Source of the DNA: Stachybotrys elegans | Lineage: Eukaryota > Ascomycota > Sordariomycetes > Hypocreales > Stachybotryaceae | Reading direction: 5' to 3' | Assembly (NCBI GenBank): GCA_020746835.1 | Contig: JAGPNK010000002.1 | Span: forward strand, 992,001 to 1,056,000 | DNA: 64,000 bases | Part shown: positions 1 through 11,403 of the stretch, piece by piece | How the letters are laid out: each line of letters starts with the position of its first letter | How positions within the stretch are numbered: position 1 is the first letter of the stretch | Made by a program: the position numbers and the translations under genes | Notes under the pieces: generated by a model | What the model was told of the DNA's origin: nothing | What the model saw: the letters and a program-made list of their open reading frames with translations, nothing else | Databases searched by the model: none

Positions 1-1068
1 CCGTGGGTCATGCTGCTTGTTCAACTGCCTGCCTGCTGTGCTGCTGTTAATAGATGGGCGTCGGATGAGTGGTTGGACCGTTCTCGACTGGCCTGGTGCT
101 GGCTCTGGCCGCGTTGACTCGGAGTGCAGCGTAGTAGGTGTGATTGGAATTCCGTTGCTGATATCACAGTACCCCGCTTCTTCCAACAGCCATCCTTCTC
201 CTTCTCTTTTTTTCTTTGCCTCCTCTCTCTCTCTCTCTGTGTGTGTGTGTGTATGTATGTCAAGTTCATCTGCTGACTCGCCCGAAGCTGCATCTCTCAG
301 ACATGATACGCTCTTAGTTCACCCGAGGACGTAAGAAAGACCTGCTGCTTACCTGTTTAATTTGCCTACGTACCTATTGTGCATGACCTCGGCAGCGGGC
401 GCCATGGAGATGCGGCTGGGCAAGAATGAATAGAGGGCATGTCCCTGCTTGCTGTCAGCCTTAGTAACCAGTTAGTAGACATCCTGAAGTTAGTATGCAT
501 GTAACAGGTTGTTGTTTGCAGTGCTAAATCACCTGCAAAACTCTGTACAAGGCCTGATGTTCCGTGGCGCAGCCCTGAAAGTACTTACCTGACTGTCTCG
601 GTTGGTGCCTGCCAGTCCACTAAATTAAGTACCACTTCTCAGTACATAGAGGTACCCTGACTGTGCTGACATTTACTTGAGCACAGGCAACCACCACTAA
701 CCAGTGACCGCAAACCACCACCACTGTCTCCTGCCTTCCTGCACATCCCACCTTGCTCTCTCAGACATCACCGAAAACTCGCCCCACGTTTTCTCCCCTC
801 GCCCTCCGCCTCCCTTCTCCGCTGCTGCATTTTCTCTCCCTCTCTCTCACACCCTCTCGAGCTACTCTCCCTCCTCTCGCCGCCGACTGTTCTGCTCGAT
901 TTCCTCTCCTGACTCTCACCACTCCCCCACTACCGCCCTCCGCATCTTCGATTCTCAACGCTCGCCTGCATTCCAGGCACCGCCCGCGCGACGCCCTCTC
1001 TCCTCCCTCTCCTCCAAACCCACCCCCGGCATCCACGGTAGCTCAGCTGCCCACGTCCTGCTTCAGCC
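1..1068. other. Intergenic / promoter region before the PP2C gene
   Basis: No open frame here reads like a conserved protein. It holds a CT/GT dinucleotide tract near 222-260 and, from about 780 to 1060, a strongly pyrimidine-rich stretch that is probably the promoter and 5' leader of the phosphatase gene starting at 1069. The long open frames in the CT-rich part are compositional. Confidence 0.6.
222..260. repeat. (CT)n(GT)n compound microsatellite
   Basis: A run of CT dinucleotides passes directly into GT dinucleotides and then into GTAT units. Seen directly in the sequence. It is non-coding. Confidence 0.9.
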
Positions 1069-3183
1069 ATGGGTCAAACCCTCTCGGAGCCCGTTGTCGA
1101 GAAGGTGCGTTGTTGCCGTCGTCGGTCGAATCTCTACTCTCCTTGTCTCTTGCTTGTTGTCGGCGTTGCATCACATTTACTTTCGCCCGTGATTTGTGGC
1201 TTCGAGCTTCGCACAACCCGAGGCCCTTCCAGGACCAGCCCCTCCCCCAATCTCCCATCTTCTCCGTCACCCTCGTGCCTCTGCCCGACCGCACGGCATG
1301 CTGCGCTTTCCGCGCTCGAATGCGCCTTCGTCGCGAGCAGGGAGAGGGAGAGGTAGATCAAACGCTACTTACACTCGCCCAAAAAAACCCCCACCTTTAC
1401 CGCGTGCCCCAATCTTCATCTATCGTCAAACCCCTCCAAACTACAATCTCGGCCCCGCTAATCCAGATATCGCCGAGTGCTGCAGACTTCCGAAAAGGGC
1501 GAGGATGAAAGACTCATCTATGGCGTCTCTGCCATGCAAGGCTGGCGCATCAGCATGGAGGATGCCCATACTACTGTTCTTGACCTAGTCCCCGCGACCG
1601 ATAAGTCTAAGGCTTCCGAAAAGCTCTCCTTCTTCGGCGTTTTCGACGGCCACGGTGGTGACAAGGTCGCCCTCTTCGCCGGTCAGAATATCCACAACAT
1701 TATTCTCGGCCAGGACAAATTCAAGTCGGGCGATTACGCTCAGAGCCTGAAGGATGGCTTCCTGGCTACCGACCGTGCCATTCTCGATGGTATGCGCTGC
1801 TGCCTCAACCCCTCCCCCATGTCGCGCTGCTAGCGCAGACTACCCTGTGGACTAGACGGAATTGAGCAATCCTGATATGCATTGTTTAGATCCCAAGTAT
1901 GAGGAGGAGGTCTCCGGCTGCACCGCATGTGTTTGCCTCATTGCCGGCAAGAAGCTCTACGTCGTGGGTTGCCCCTCGTCTCTAACATACCATCACCGAA
2001 TCAAGGAAAGCTAATATTGCTTCCCAGGCAAATGCCGGCGACTCCCGTGGTGTTCTGGGCATAAAAGGAAGGGCAAAGCCCCTGTCCCAGGACCATAAGC
2101 CCCAGCTCGAAGGTCAGCAGTTAGCTCCTGGTCTCGCAACGACCATTCCGCACACCCGTTGCTGACTTAGGCATTCCCCCATTATAGCCGAGAAGAACCG
2201 TATCACCGCGGCCGGTGGCTTTGTCGATTTTGGCCGTGTAAACGGCAACTTGGCACTGTCGCGCGCTATCGGCGACTTCGAGTTCAAGAAGAGCGCCGAC
2301 CTCTCTCCCGAGAACCAGATCGTGACCGCCTACCCCGATGTCGAGGAGCACGAGCTGACCGATGAGGACGAATTCCTTGTCCTTGCTTGCGATGGTAAGT
2401 GGCTCTCACACGCTTGAACCGGGGGTGAAGGAGTAGCGGTTCTGACATTTCTCCGCAGGTATCTGGGACTGCCAGTCCTCACAGGCGGTTGTCGAGTTTG
2501 TCCGTCGAGGAATTGCTGCCAAGCAAGACCTGGACAAGATCTGTGAGAACATGATGGACAATTGTCTGGCCTCGAACTCGGAGACGGGTGGAGTTGGCTG
2601 TGATAACATGACTATGATTATCATTGGCTTCTTGAATGGCAGGACAAAGGAAGAGTGGTACGACGAGATCGCAAAGAGAGTGGCCAACGGAGACGGCCCC
2701 TGTGCGCCACCCGAATATGGTACGGCCCTGCCCTAGCTCCGTTGATGCGAAATTCATACTCCGTCCCTAATTCTTCTGCCTTGACCCTCTCTCTCCATTG
2801 CGGAGCCGACCTGGGAATACGTGAGCTGACGGCTTCTACCTTCAGCGGAATTCCGTGGTCCTGGAGTCCACCACAACTACGAGGATAGCGACAGTGGCTT
2901 TGAGATGGATGCAGACAGCAAGAGCAAGAGCTTTGGAGTCGGTGGGTTACGCGGCCGCATCATTTTCCTCGGCGATGGCACTGAGGTTCTTACGGGTTCA
3001 GATGACACGGAGCTATTCGATAACGCCGACGAGGATAAGGATCTCGGAAGCCAAGTTTCCAAGACATCGACGAACACGACCGATACCGAGGCGACCAAGG
3101 ACTCGGCCACCACCGACGCGAAGCCCGAGGAGACGAAGACGACGCCTCAATCCGATTCCACCGCCAAGGAGAGCAAGGACTAG
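1069..3183 (+). CDS. PP2C-family Ser/Thr protein phosphatase (Ptc2/Ptc3 type)
   Basis: Metal-dependent (Mg/Mn) PP2C phosphatase. Its yeast relatives Ptc2 and Ptc3 switch off stress MAP kinase and checkpoint signalling. I infer seven exons: 1069-1104, 1486-1789, 1890-1963, 2028-2112, 2188-2394, 2459-2719 and 2846-3183, giving 434 residues with all phases consistent. Hallmarks are MEDAH at about residues 36-40, VFDGHGG around 64-70 with its metal-binding Asp, NAGDSR, an ALSRAIGDF block, the DGIWD motif split across exons 5 and 6, and GVGCDNMT. The metal-binding residues are therefore present. The N terminus MGQTLSEPV fits an N-myristoylation signal, as in human PPM1A/B. The last ~70 residues are acidic and Thr/Ser-rich and probably disordered. 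Exon 1 encodes only 12 residues and is followed by a 381-nt intron. The family is certain; the Ptc2/Ptc3 assignment is likely. Confidence 0.93.
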
Positions 3184-4260
3184 GTGGTCCTTCTGGACGG
3201 CGTTGATTACTAGGCCCGGCCGAACTGCGGCCCTTTCACGTCTGGCCCAAAACCTCAACAGCTCGTGCCAGGACGCCTGATGGTCAATCGGAGGAGGAAG
3301 CGCGATGTTTTTATGATGGAAGTGGCTAGACATCATGTGATTCCCTGATATGATTCCTCCTCGTTTTTCTTTTTCACTTTTTTCTCGCTTGTCTTTTTTT
3401 TTTAACTGAGTCGATATCATCGTCATCGGTGTATTGGTGTCAATACTGGATCAGGAGAAGAAACGAAACGATCGTAACGATTCCCACAAATGCCTCTTAT
3501 CACTGCCCCCTGCGAAACAAGCCTCGCGGCCAATTTACTGCCGCCGGTGCCTGCTTAAGGTTTCCTACCTCATGATTGTGTCCCCATTTCAGTGCTACCA
3601 TGGAACACTCAAGCCAGTCGTTTGGAACTGATGAGGTAACATACAATACGAAAACTCTGACTATGTCGACTGGGTTTGTGTGTCCCGGTGATGTCCAAGC
3701 CCACGCCTTGTTGTTTGAGTGTTGGAGTCTAGGCTCCTGATAAATGGCTTCGAGAACTTGCTTGCATCAACATTGCCCAACCACCATCCTAGCAAGCGGG
3801 CAACAGCGACGGAAGGGCTCAGTATATATATATCGATGGATGCGACGCTACGATGCCATTCTCTTGAGTACAAAGTAGATCGTTTCTTCTATCTTTTGAC
3901 ATCGTCATATTTCCTCCCTGATTGGCAACAATATCCAATAATGTCCAGCCATTATTCTATTCTATATCGTGGTATCTATCGTCTTGAAAGTAGACTGCCC
4001 CTTATTCGTACATACTTATACAAGGCTCGGCCATCCAAAGGGGCCTCGCCTCATTCTTTGATTCTTGTTCCAATGCAATGCCTGCCTCCCTTTTATATGA
4101 ATGCCTAGAATTTTGATACAGAGGGTTGTTCTTTGGGCAGTTCCCAACTGCCTGCCTGCCTGCCTGTCTTTGCCCGAGCTTTGAACTCCTAATACATGGT
4201 CTTTATACATATAGGCGAAGGGGATGGGATGGCCCTGCCTTGCTGTTGTCGAAATCATGC
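3184..4260. other. Convergent 3' intergenic region
   Basis: Lies between the stop codons of the PP2C gene (+) and the PPR-like gene (-). It is AT-richer than its flanks, with T-rich runs near 3360-3410 and a (CCTG)n run near 4150-4165. Only 3' untranslated and terminator sequence is expected; I see no gene. Confidence 0.55.
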
Positions 4261-7239
4261 TCACCACCCGACCCCGCGCTTCTGGAATCTCGCCGAGTAA
4301 TCATCATCCGCATGACTGGGCGAGCCGTGTCGAGACCCAGCATGAGTATTGTCATAGTTGTTGCGCCGCCAAGCTTCGTGGGGAGGTTCTCCAAGCCGTA
4401 GGTCCATGCCGGGAGCTGAAGCTTGGTCTGAGGACCAATCGGGTGTTTGGCTTCTGAAATTACGCGCCGAGAACACAAAGCTGCGTTCGGATTCATTTAG
4501 CCATGAGGTCTCCGGGTCAAAGAGCCATTCTCGCCTGGACTCGGCTTCAGTGTCGTCGTGGTTAATGTGCCGTTGCGATTGTTGAGAATAACTCCTGTGG
4601 CGCATTTCTATGCTGGGGGTTGCTACCTCGTCTTGAGTCTGATCTTGGGCCGGGCCCTGCCTCCCAGAACTTTGCGTTCCAAGTGACATGCTGCGGTCAT
4701 TGTCATCAAGCGATGCGGCCCCAGGGCTAGACAGCGAGGCCTGCTGAGCTTCGGCACTCTGAGGTTCGTCCCGGTGCGTTGTCTCCGAGTCGGGGAGTCG
4801 GTCTCGGTTGGAGTCAATAGCCTCTTGGGTTTGTTGACGACTTTGCTTACGCCGTTCTTGCTTGGCTCGGATTTTGGCCTGGTCCGTGGACTTAAAATTG
4901 CGCGCTGAGGGAAGCGTGTCGGCTTTCGAACTGTCCCAGCCAGCCGGCCTCCTGATGGGGATGGCGGCGGGACTCGAGTCCATCACAACTTCCTTGTTGG
5001 GCAGGACACCGTTGGGGTCGACCAGGAGGAGAGTCCAGGGCATGGTGTTTGGCGGTTGGGAGGACTGGGAGAGCTTAGCGTTGCGCTTCTCCGTCGCCAG
5101 CGCTTGAGAGAGCGACTGATGGAGGGGCAGCACGGGCTTGTAGCCTTTGAGGGCGGAGAGGACGGCCCACTCGACGGCCTCTACGACGCGGTAGCCCCTG
5201 TCGTGGATGCTGTGGAGGATACTCTGGCTGAGTAGCAGGAGCTGTGTTGGTTTCCAGAATGGGTCGGCGTGCTCGCCGTCGATGACTTTCCGCAGCGTTA
5301 TGCGGGACTGTCCAATCCTGCGTTCTAGAATACCGTGTAGGATGGCCACGGAGAGGACATGTGGCATGTGGGTGTTAATAGCGAGATGAAAAATGGAATC
5401 GTAGGTCTTGACGTTGGGGGTGAGGTGATGGTTATTGGAGAATTGCCTCAGCGCGAGTAGCGCAACTTCCCAGTCGTGGTTTGCGGATGCAAATCGGAGC
5501 ATCATGTTGATATCTTGGAGGCTGATGGCACGGCCGTCTGAGGGTTTCCAGTTCAGAACCGTCTCGGCGTCTTCGCAGCGCTTGTCTTTGGGACGGAGGC
5601 GCAGCAGCTCGTGAAGAATAGGACCGCGGGCGGCCCCCGTGTACCAACCTTCGCCATAACGCTTTGTCTGCTCGGCCCAAAAAGCGTTTAGGGAATCCCT
5701 CCTCTGGAAAGATGTGTAGGCGTCATGGCTGGCAAAGATTTCAGCCAGCTCACCGTGGACACCTGGCTCCTTATGAAATCCATAGTCGCACATGGCGATG
5801 AGCACTTTCTTACGCTCGTAATCGCGCTGGAGAAAACGGAGGAACAGGATCCATGTCCTAGCGTTGGCGTTGAGATGCTGACTTCGCATTTGCATCAATG
5901 TCCTGTCAAAGTGTACAGCATCATGCTTTACGACGTAGCCTTCCAAGACGTCATTGAAAAGTTCCGTGTCGATGGGAACACCCCATTCAACAGCCCGTTG
6001 GCGCAGAACCCGAGCCGATGCCCTGTGCCCACCCCTTGTAGACAGGAAGGACGACGCCAGTCTGAAGATATGTGGTGTGATGAATGTTTTGGCGCCTGGA
6101 TCGAGGAATGCTTCTAGGATAAGCTTCACCCGGATCCCGTCGGTGTCGATGCTCTGCTTGTACAATTTGGCGGCAAGTTCTGTGCGCAGGCGACCATATA
6201 CGAGACTGGTGACATACTGATGGAATGATTCCAGTGTCCAGACTGCCGGCTTTGGGATGTCCTCGTATGCACAATCGATCCAACGGGGTGCTGATTCCTC
6301 GTGCACCAATGAGCCGCTGTCCAACGCCTGTGGGGTAGGCAGCGCGGTTCTCTCAGAGTTTCTGCTCTTTGCACCCCCCAGGCGGTAGATTACAGCATCA
6401 CTGCACATCTTTTTCATATCCTCTGCTACCCCTGGGAGACGAGAGGCCCGAGCCCGTACCACGACGATGGAAGGGTCTTGGTTGTCTCTGGAAATGCGGA
6501 TCTTGGAACTCAAGCCGCTCTGTGAGTCCACGTAGTCAATTTCCTTGTTCTTGATGTTCAGATCCCATCCTTTCGGGAACACGACTCTTATAGCAGCCAT
6601 GGGATCTTGCTCGGGGCTCGGGGTAATGCTGCGGAGAACACGGAATGTTTTTTGGAAGCTCGGTGCCTCTTGGCCGTACATTTCCCTTGCGATATTCTCG
6701 CTGCCCATGAGTCCAATAGCAATGCCTCTTGCGTGTTTTTCGCTCTCGGCCGCCATTGCCGGGGATGGGTAGGCTTTCGGAATTGGGACGTATGGAGACT
6801 TGAGCGTCTCCCGAATCATGTCAGAATCGGGGTCAAAGTAGTCCCTCATGACGCGGTTCAACTCGCTCTTGGGCCTCTTGGTAGGCCCATTCCAGCTCTT
6901 GCGACGAGACACGGCAGGCCTGGCCCCGGCGAAGGCGTACGTGCCGGATGTGGGAGCCCATGACGGGCTATTGCGCGCAGGCTCGTTGTTGCGCGAGATT
7001 CCCGGGTGTAGCCGATCCGCAATACCCCCCCCATCGCTCCGTTCGGTGGCCTCATGCTTGGTATGTAATTCGGTCGAATTGGGATTCGCGAATCGGCTGG
7101 TGAAGTGTCGTCGATTGGGGGCTAACAAGGGGTGCCTCGAGGGTCTGATCAGAAGACAGGCTCTGGACTGGTGGTCAAGACCGGACCTCGCAGTGTTGAT
7201 AATCCGAAGTCTTGATATTGACCTAACCAGCGAGTACAT
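4261..7239 (-). CDS. Large mitochondrial-type protein with PPR-like helical repeats
   Basis: A single uninterrupted frame of 992 residues. The start at 7239 is supported by an in-frame TGA immediately upstream. The first ~50 residues are rich in Arg, Ser and Leu, lack acidic residues and end near an RRHFTSRF segment, as expected for a mitochondrial presequence (inference). Residues ~380-640 consist of helix-turn-helix pairs resembling pentatricopeptide repeats, including TELFNDVLEGYVV, NARTWILFLRFL and NVKTYDSIFHLA segments. This suggests RNA binding in mitochondrial transcript processing or translation. Before the repeats, near residue 210, there is a small conserved-looking block (VVFPKGWDLN) that I cannot name. 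The last ~250 residues are low-complexity, rich in Gln, Ser, Arg and Asp. The PPR call rests on pattern only; a general organellar protein is the alternative. Confidence 0.8.
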   Translation of the reverse strand: MYSLVRSISRLRIINTARSGLDHQSRACLLIRPSRHPLLAPNRRHFTSRFANPNSTELHTKHEATERSDGGGIADRLHPGISRNNEPARNSPSWAPTSGTYAFAGARPAVSRRKSWNGPTKRPKSELNRVMRDYFDPDSDMIRETLKSPYVPIPKAYPSPAMAAESEKHARGIAIGLMGSENIAREMYGQEAPSFQKTFRVLRSITPSPEQDPMAAIRVVFPKGWDLNIKNKEIDYVDSQSGLSSKIRISRDNQDPSIVVVRARASRLPGVAEDMKKMCSDAVIYRLGGAKSRNSERTALPTPQALDSGSLVHEESAPRWIDCAYEDIPKPAVWTLESFHQYVTSLVYGRLRTELAAKLYKQSIDTDGIRVKLILEAFLDPGAKTFITPHIFRLASSFLSTRGGHRASARVLRQRAVEWGVPIDTELFNDVLEGYVVKHDAVHFDRTLMQMRSQHLNANARTWILFLRFLQRDYERKKVLIAMCDYGFHKEPGVHGELAEIFASHDAYTSFQRRDSLNAFWAEQTKRYGEGWYTGAARGPILHELLRLRPKDKRCEDAETVLNWKPSDGRAISLQDINMMLRFASANHDWEVALLALRQFSNNHHLTPNVKTYDSIFHLAINTHMPHVLSVAILHGILERRIGQSRITLRKVIDGEHADPFWKPTQLLLLSQSILHSIHDRGYRVVEAVEWAVLSALKGYKPVLPLHQSLSQALATEKRNAKLSQSSQPPNTMPWTLLLVDPNGVLPNKEVVMDSSPAAIPIRRPAGWDSSKADTLPSARNFKSTDQAKIRAKQERRKQSRQQTQEAIDSNRDRLPDSETTHRDEPQSAEAQQASLSSPGAASLDDNDRSMSLGTQSSGRQGPAQDQTQDEVATPSIEMRHRSYSQQSQRHINHDDTEAESRREWLFDPETSWLNESERSFVFSARNFRSQTPDWSSDQASAPGMDLRLGEPPHEAWRRNNYDNTHAGSRHGSPSHADDDYSARFQKRGVGW

Positions 7240-7875
7240 TGTTCACCTGGTGGGCATCATGTGAGTTGCGACCCTCAACACCATTTGAGGTCTGTCTGCC
7301 AGGCTTGCATTTACTTCCGTACAATTCTGCAATCGCATCTCGGAGGTTGAGAAAGAGTGGAGCCCACAGGATGTAGTGGATGGATTCACGTGCAGATAAG
7401 ATTAGACTACTTGATAAGGATAAAGCTCATTTCTGTCCAGGGGCCATCCATTCAGCAGCCTAAGAAAACCGCCCCTACGGAAACAGAGCCTGGAGTTAGT
7501 ACTCTGTAATGTTAATGTAGAAACGCACTGAGAGTCTGGCAATTTCCATATCCAAGGAAGACTTATGAGCCTGCGACGGGCGCTTGGTGTATACCCGGGG
7601 AACTATATCATTAACTACCGGGAGTCTTTTTCTGCCCTCGCATCATTCTCGTCTCTGAAGATACTGAAGAGCTCCTTGTTCTAAGACCTAACCAACACCT
7701 TGTTCTGTTGGGCAGTCATCCATCCATCAACCCATGCTAAAACGCCCGATTCCCAAGCTGATAACCAAGAAAAGAGTACAGGACATAAGAAGGAAAAGAA
7801 AATACAAGAACAACCGAGGCAGTAAATGCTTCAAACGTTGTAGAAAGGGCGTGGCCATCCTCCCCAATCTGGGTA
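7240..7875. other. Promoter of the PPR-like gene plus 3' region of the DysF gene
   Basis: Both flanking genes are on the minus strand, so this 636-base gap holds the promoter of the right-to-left PPR-like gene and the 3' end of the DysF gene. No further gene is evident. Confidence 0.5.
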
Positions 7876-9380
7876 TCATGCCTCCTCACCTGTGTCTCCC
7901 TTCCTCTCGTTCTGGCTGCCAGTGCCTGGCAGCTTACCGTGGTTCGGCTCAAGAGGTCCGCTGTTATCGACCCCTTGCCAAGCACTGTCGTCCCAGCCCT
8001 TTTGCGCATCCACAGCTCCTCCCGTCTCTCCAGATTCCGCCATCTGTTTGATGTCACTCCAATAAGCCAGCTTCCGTGCTTCCTCATCGGCGTGTCGTAT
8101 AGCTGCCTCGAGCGCCTCCTTGCGATGACGAAGTTCAGCGCTGTCGCTCGATTCCAGCTTGCTGACGGTGTCGTCGTAGAAGTGCATGAGTCGAGTAAGG
8201 AGGAGCTTGCGCGAAGCTTGAAAGACGAAAAGTGACATGATTTCATGCATCTCGTCCTGCAGCTGTCCCAAGTCGATTCCGTTCTCAAGGTAGTTCTCGA
8301 CAGCATCTAGCTTTTCCCGGTCTATTCTGGCAGTGCGCAAAAACCCGAGGAGAGTTTCAATGTCTTCCATGTCGGGGATTGACGCCGTCTGGGCGGTAGA
8401 AACCTGCGTCAGGCTGGTCTTGCTAGGGACTCGACTCCCGGCAAGGCTCGGCAGCGACAGACGGTTATTCTCCGCGGTCGAGCGCACGGTAAAGTATTTG
8501 GTGTCTGACATGTGCATGTCGGCGGACAGGTCTTCGGGCCTCTTGCGGGCTCTCTTGCGAGTCCAGGCTCGTCTCCGGACGAAAGAGTTCCACCACTTTG
8601 GGCCGTGCCAGGAGAACTTCTTGGAAAAAGCAAATGAGTATTCCCATCCGTATTCGTCCAGGCCCTCCTGGTGATTTATGTGCCACTCTGGCCACACCCA
8701 CTCCCAGGAAGGATCGGGAACTTGCGCAGTGTGAATGCTCGTGGGCGAAGGGTTATGATATGCGTTGGCTATAAAATGATAAGTCACTGGCCGGTAATAC
8801 AAAGACGAGAATCACTGAGGCGGAATAACGTACTCCAAGGGGTAGGGTCGAGGCCTCCTAAGGCTGCAGCCGAGAACAATGCTCTTCGGCATAAGAACCC
8901 CCCTCTTTGGTTTTCGTAAAGTATATCAATCGCCGTCTCGCGCTCAACCCGCGGCCTCCGGGGCACGATATTGGGGTCGTCCTCGTGAAACGTTCCCGAC
9001 GCAGGCGCTGTTCACTAATGTCAGATCATCTCTCGTTCTACATCACTGGCCGGCCGTTACCTACCAGATACCTCTACTGAAGGCCGCGTGACGGAATCTG
9101 GCGATTCGGCAGTCAAATGATTTCGATTGGGTACGCTGTGGCCATTGGCATGGTTCCCGCTGCTATCGGACACAGATGCCGCATGAGAGTTGGCGGAGGA
9201 GTCATTTTGCGTCGGCGGTAGGAGGCGAGAGGCAGTATCGGTTCTGGTCACAATTGGGGACTGGGAGTTGTTGGTATCGCTTGGCGAGACGGGGGAATCG
9301 TGATCGACGAGGGAGATCTCATGGTCGTAGTCTCCAGGCTTGAGCCCTGCCACACGACGAGAACTATGGACCTTCAGCAT
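7876..9380 (-). CDS. DysF-domain (Pex30/Mug65/Spo73-like) protein
   Basis: Three exons on the minus strand (9380-9065, 9007-8834, 8768-7876) give 460 residues. The introns are 57 and 65 nt with GT..AG ends and consistent phases, and the first has a CTGAC branch site. The N-terminal ~100 residues are Ser/Asn/Asp-rich and start with a DYDHEI block. Exon 2 and early exon 3 carry the dysferlin-type region: TAIDILYENQRGG, then DPTPW, then W-rich WEWVWPEWHIN, GWEYSFAFS and WWNSFVRRRAWTRKR. These are the paired DysF-N and DysF-C motifs found in peroxins Pex30/31, yeast Spo73 and fission yeast Mug65. The C-terminal half is helical and ends with a charged tail. No transmembrane segment is obvious, so it is closer to Spo73/Mug65 than to Pex30. 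Likely role: membrane or peroxisome/ER contact biology, or prospore-type membrane extension (inference from family). Confidence 0.86.
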
Positions 9381-10854
9381 CGCCGATGCCGAGCCGAGAG
9401 CATGGCGCAGAGAGGTTTCGACGATGCAGACGACGGCAGGAGGGAGAGCGACCTATGAGGTATCGGGGAATTGAAACGTCGTGCCGTTGCGCTGCCTACA
9501 AGTGGCGTAGCCAGAGAATCGACGGACTTTGGTGATGCAAGACAGCCCAACAAGGCCTCGAGACAGAGACACAGTCCTGGAACCTAGGAGACGAAAACTG
9601 GGCGGAGTGTTACTGAAAGATGGTGATTGACGAAGACAACCCTGAACAAGTTTATGGGATAGAGGGGGAAGGAGGGTATGTGTGTGTGGCTTGCATGGGC
9701 AGACAAGGGCGCTTGTTTCGGAGGCGAGGCGACTAGCGGGATCACGACCACTCCCAAAATTGCTGGCGCGACTGATCGCAATAATTCTTGTTTGGCACTG
9801 CCACCCACTAAAAACCGTCTAGAATTCATTCATTCGAAAATAATGAGGTGAGCGGCGACGCCATCATGGCAGACACGAGGTGAGGCTTGCACGTGAACGC
9901 TACTAACTTATCCACTACTAAGGCATCGCAGGTATGTGTGGTCCGGACAGTCCAGGCTGCTTTTTTTTTCTGCTTGATTTCCATTGCGAATCGGACCAAG
10001 TGCATCGTCGATGACGTAAACGCAGCGCCAGCAGGTTGCCGAGGGGAGCTAAAGCCGCGGGCAGCTTGGAGCTGGGTTTAAGCTGTGTCGGTTTATAGTG
10101 GGGTGTGTACAGGGGGGGAACAGGTGGACGCGGCAGATCTGCTAGTCCTCCAGTTCCTCCATTGGCTCTAGGATGGGTCTCGAATCCCATCTCGATCGTG
10201 AACTGTACGCTTGGACATGATGAAGATGATTTTTGAAAGAGGCAATTTTGTATACAAGGGGAGATTATCTACCACCTGAAGCCTAAAATTGGCCGTATCT
10301 ATGTTATGGCGACAAACAAATCAGTCTGTTCCAGAACAGGTACCTGTAATCCCGTCACCCATCCAATCCATGCGACATGCGACATGGACATGCAACACAC
10401 AACATGCCATGTGAAGAAAGAACCGAGAAAGCAGCCCGATTCTCCATTATTCATTATTGGTACCTCCCCTGACTTTGCTCCTCCTTCCCCAGCAAACCCA
10501 TCCGGCCAGGCCATCCCACTCCGGCCAAACTGTGATCCCCCCGGTAAAAGTATCGTGGCAATACGTCATGCAACCCGATTCTGATGCCGCCCTCCACCGA
10601 ATCAGCGTCACAGGAATCACCAGTGTGGCTTTCCACAGCCGAGGGAGGAGCTTGACACACCACTTGCGTTCCTTTATTGCCTATTTGCAGTACTCGGTAC
10701 CGTCGCCCAAATATGCAATAAAGCCCATCCTTCCCTCCCAGTCTCTCCTCTTCTCCTCATTCTCCTCATCCAATCCCAAGCCCTCACTCACTCACACTCC
10801 CATCCAAACCATTACATTCCGACCTCTTCAACCTTCGACCTTCACGCATTCGCC
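9381..10854. other. Divergent intergenic region between DysF and LEA-like genes
   Basis: About 1.5 kb with divergent promoters. A pyrimidine-rich stretch at 10728-10830 precedes the + strand gene and is likely its 5' leader. A short perfect hairpin lies at 10172-10191 (see rejected items). No supported gene. Confidence 0.5.
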
Positions 10855-11403
10855 ATGTCTCGCTCTAACCTCCCCGCTCTCGTTGGCCTCACTGCCGCCG
10901 GTGGCATCGGCTACTACCTCTACAATGCAGGCGGTAGCCCCAAGGCCGCCGAGAACAAGTTCGAGAGTGCGTCTTGGACATTTCCCTACTCCAGCGCCCG
11001 CGAGCGAACATGCTGCTGACCTCCTGCTTCTCTAGGCGACGTTCACAAGGCCTCTGCTTCCGTAAAGGCACACCTCCCCGGCAGCTCCCCCAACGCCGAG
11101 GACAAGTTCAAGGGCATCGGCGCCAACGCCGGCTCCAAGATTGACAATGCCGTAAGTTCTCTACATCCCCATTGCAGCGCATAGCGATACCCCGCGCCGC
11201 CATTGCTCCTCATGCTAACCGCCGCCCTCTAGTGGTCCGAGGCAGACAAGCAGGCTGGCCGAGCCAAGAGCAACATCGAAGCCTACACCAAGGAGGCCAA
11301 GGCCGAAGCCATCAAGGCCGTGGACAAGTTCGACGCCAAGGTCGAGGAGGGTGCCGCCAAGGCCAAGGGTGGCATCTCCAGCTGGTTCGGCGGTAGCAAG
11401 TAA
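10855..11403 (+). CDS. Small LEA-like Ala/Lys-rich protein with N-terminal hydrophobic segment
   Basis: Three exons (10855-10966, 11036-11151, 11233-11403) with clean GT..AG introns encode 132 residues. Residues ~6-26 form a Gly/Ala/Tyr-rich hydrophobic stretch (LVGLTAAGGIGYYLY), probably a membrane anchor or mitochondrial-type targeting segment. The rest is a charged amphipathic helix rich in Ala, Lys, Glu and Asp with recurring KxxA and AxxK spacing, reminiscent of late-embryogenesis-abundant proteins, and ends in SSWFGGSK. Close fungal relatives are often labelled 'calcofluor white hypersensitive protein' (memory, not checked), which suggests a link to cell-wall or stress tolerance. No catalytic domain is visible. 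The gene structure is secure; the function is not known. Confidence 0.85.

Noticed and set aside
753..1508. A 251-codon + strand frame covering the first exon and intron of the PP2C gene.
   Set aside because: Overlaps the PP2C exon in a different phase and is Pro/Ser/Leu-rich from pyrimidine-rich DNA.
10172..10191. A perfect 6-bp hairpin around ATTCGAGA (minus strand) that resembles a tRNA T-arm.
   Set aside because: The loop is 8 nt rather than 7, no A-box or acceptor stem can be found nearby, and the T-loop does not fit GGTTCGANNCC.
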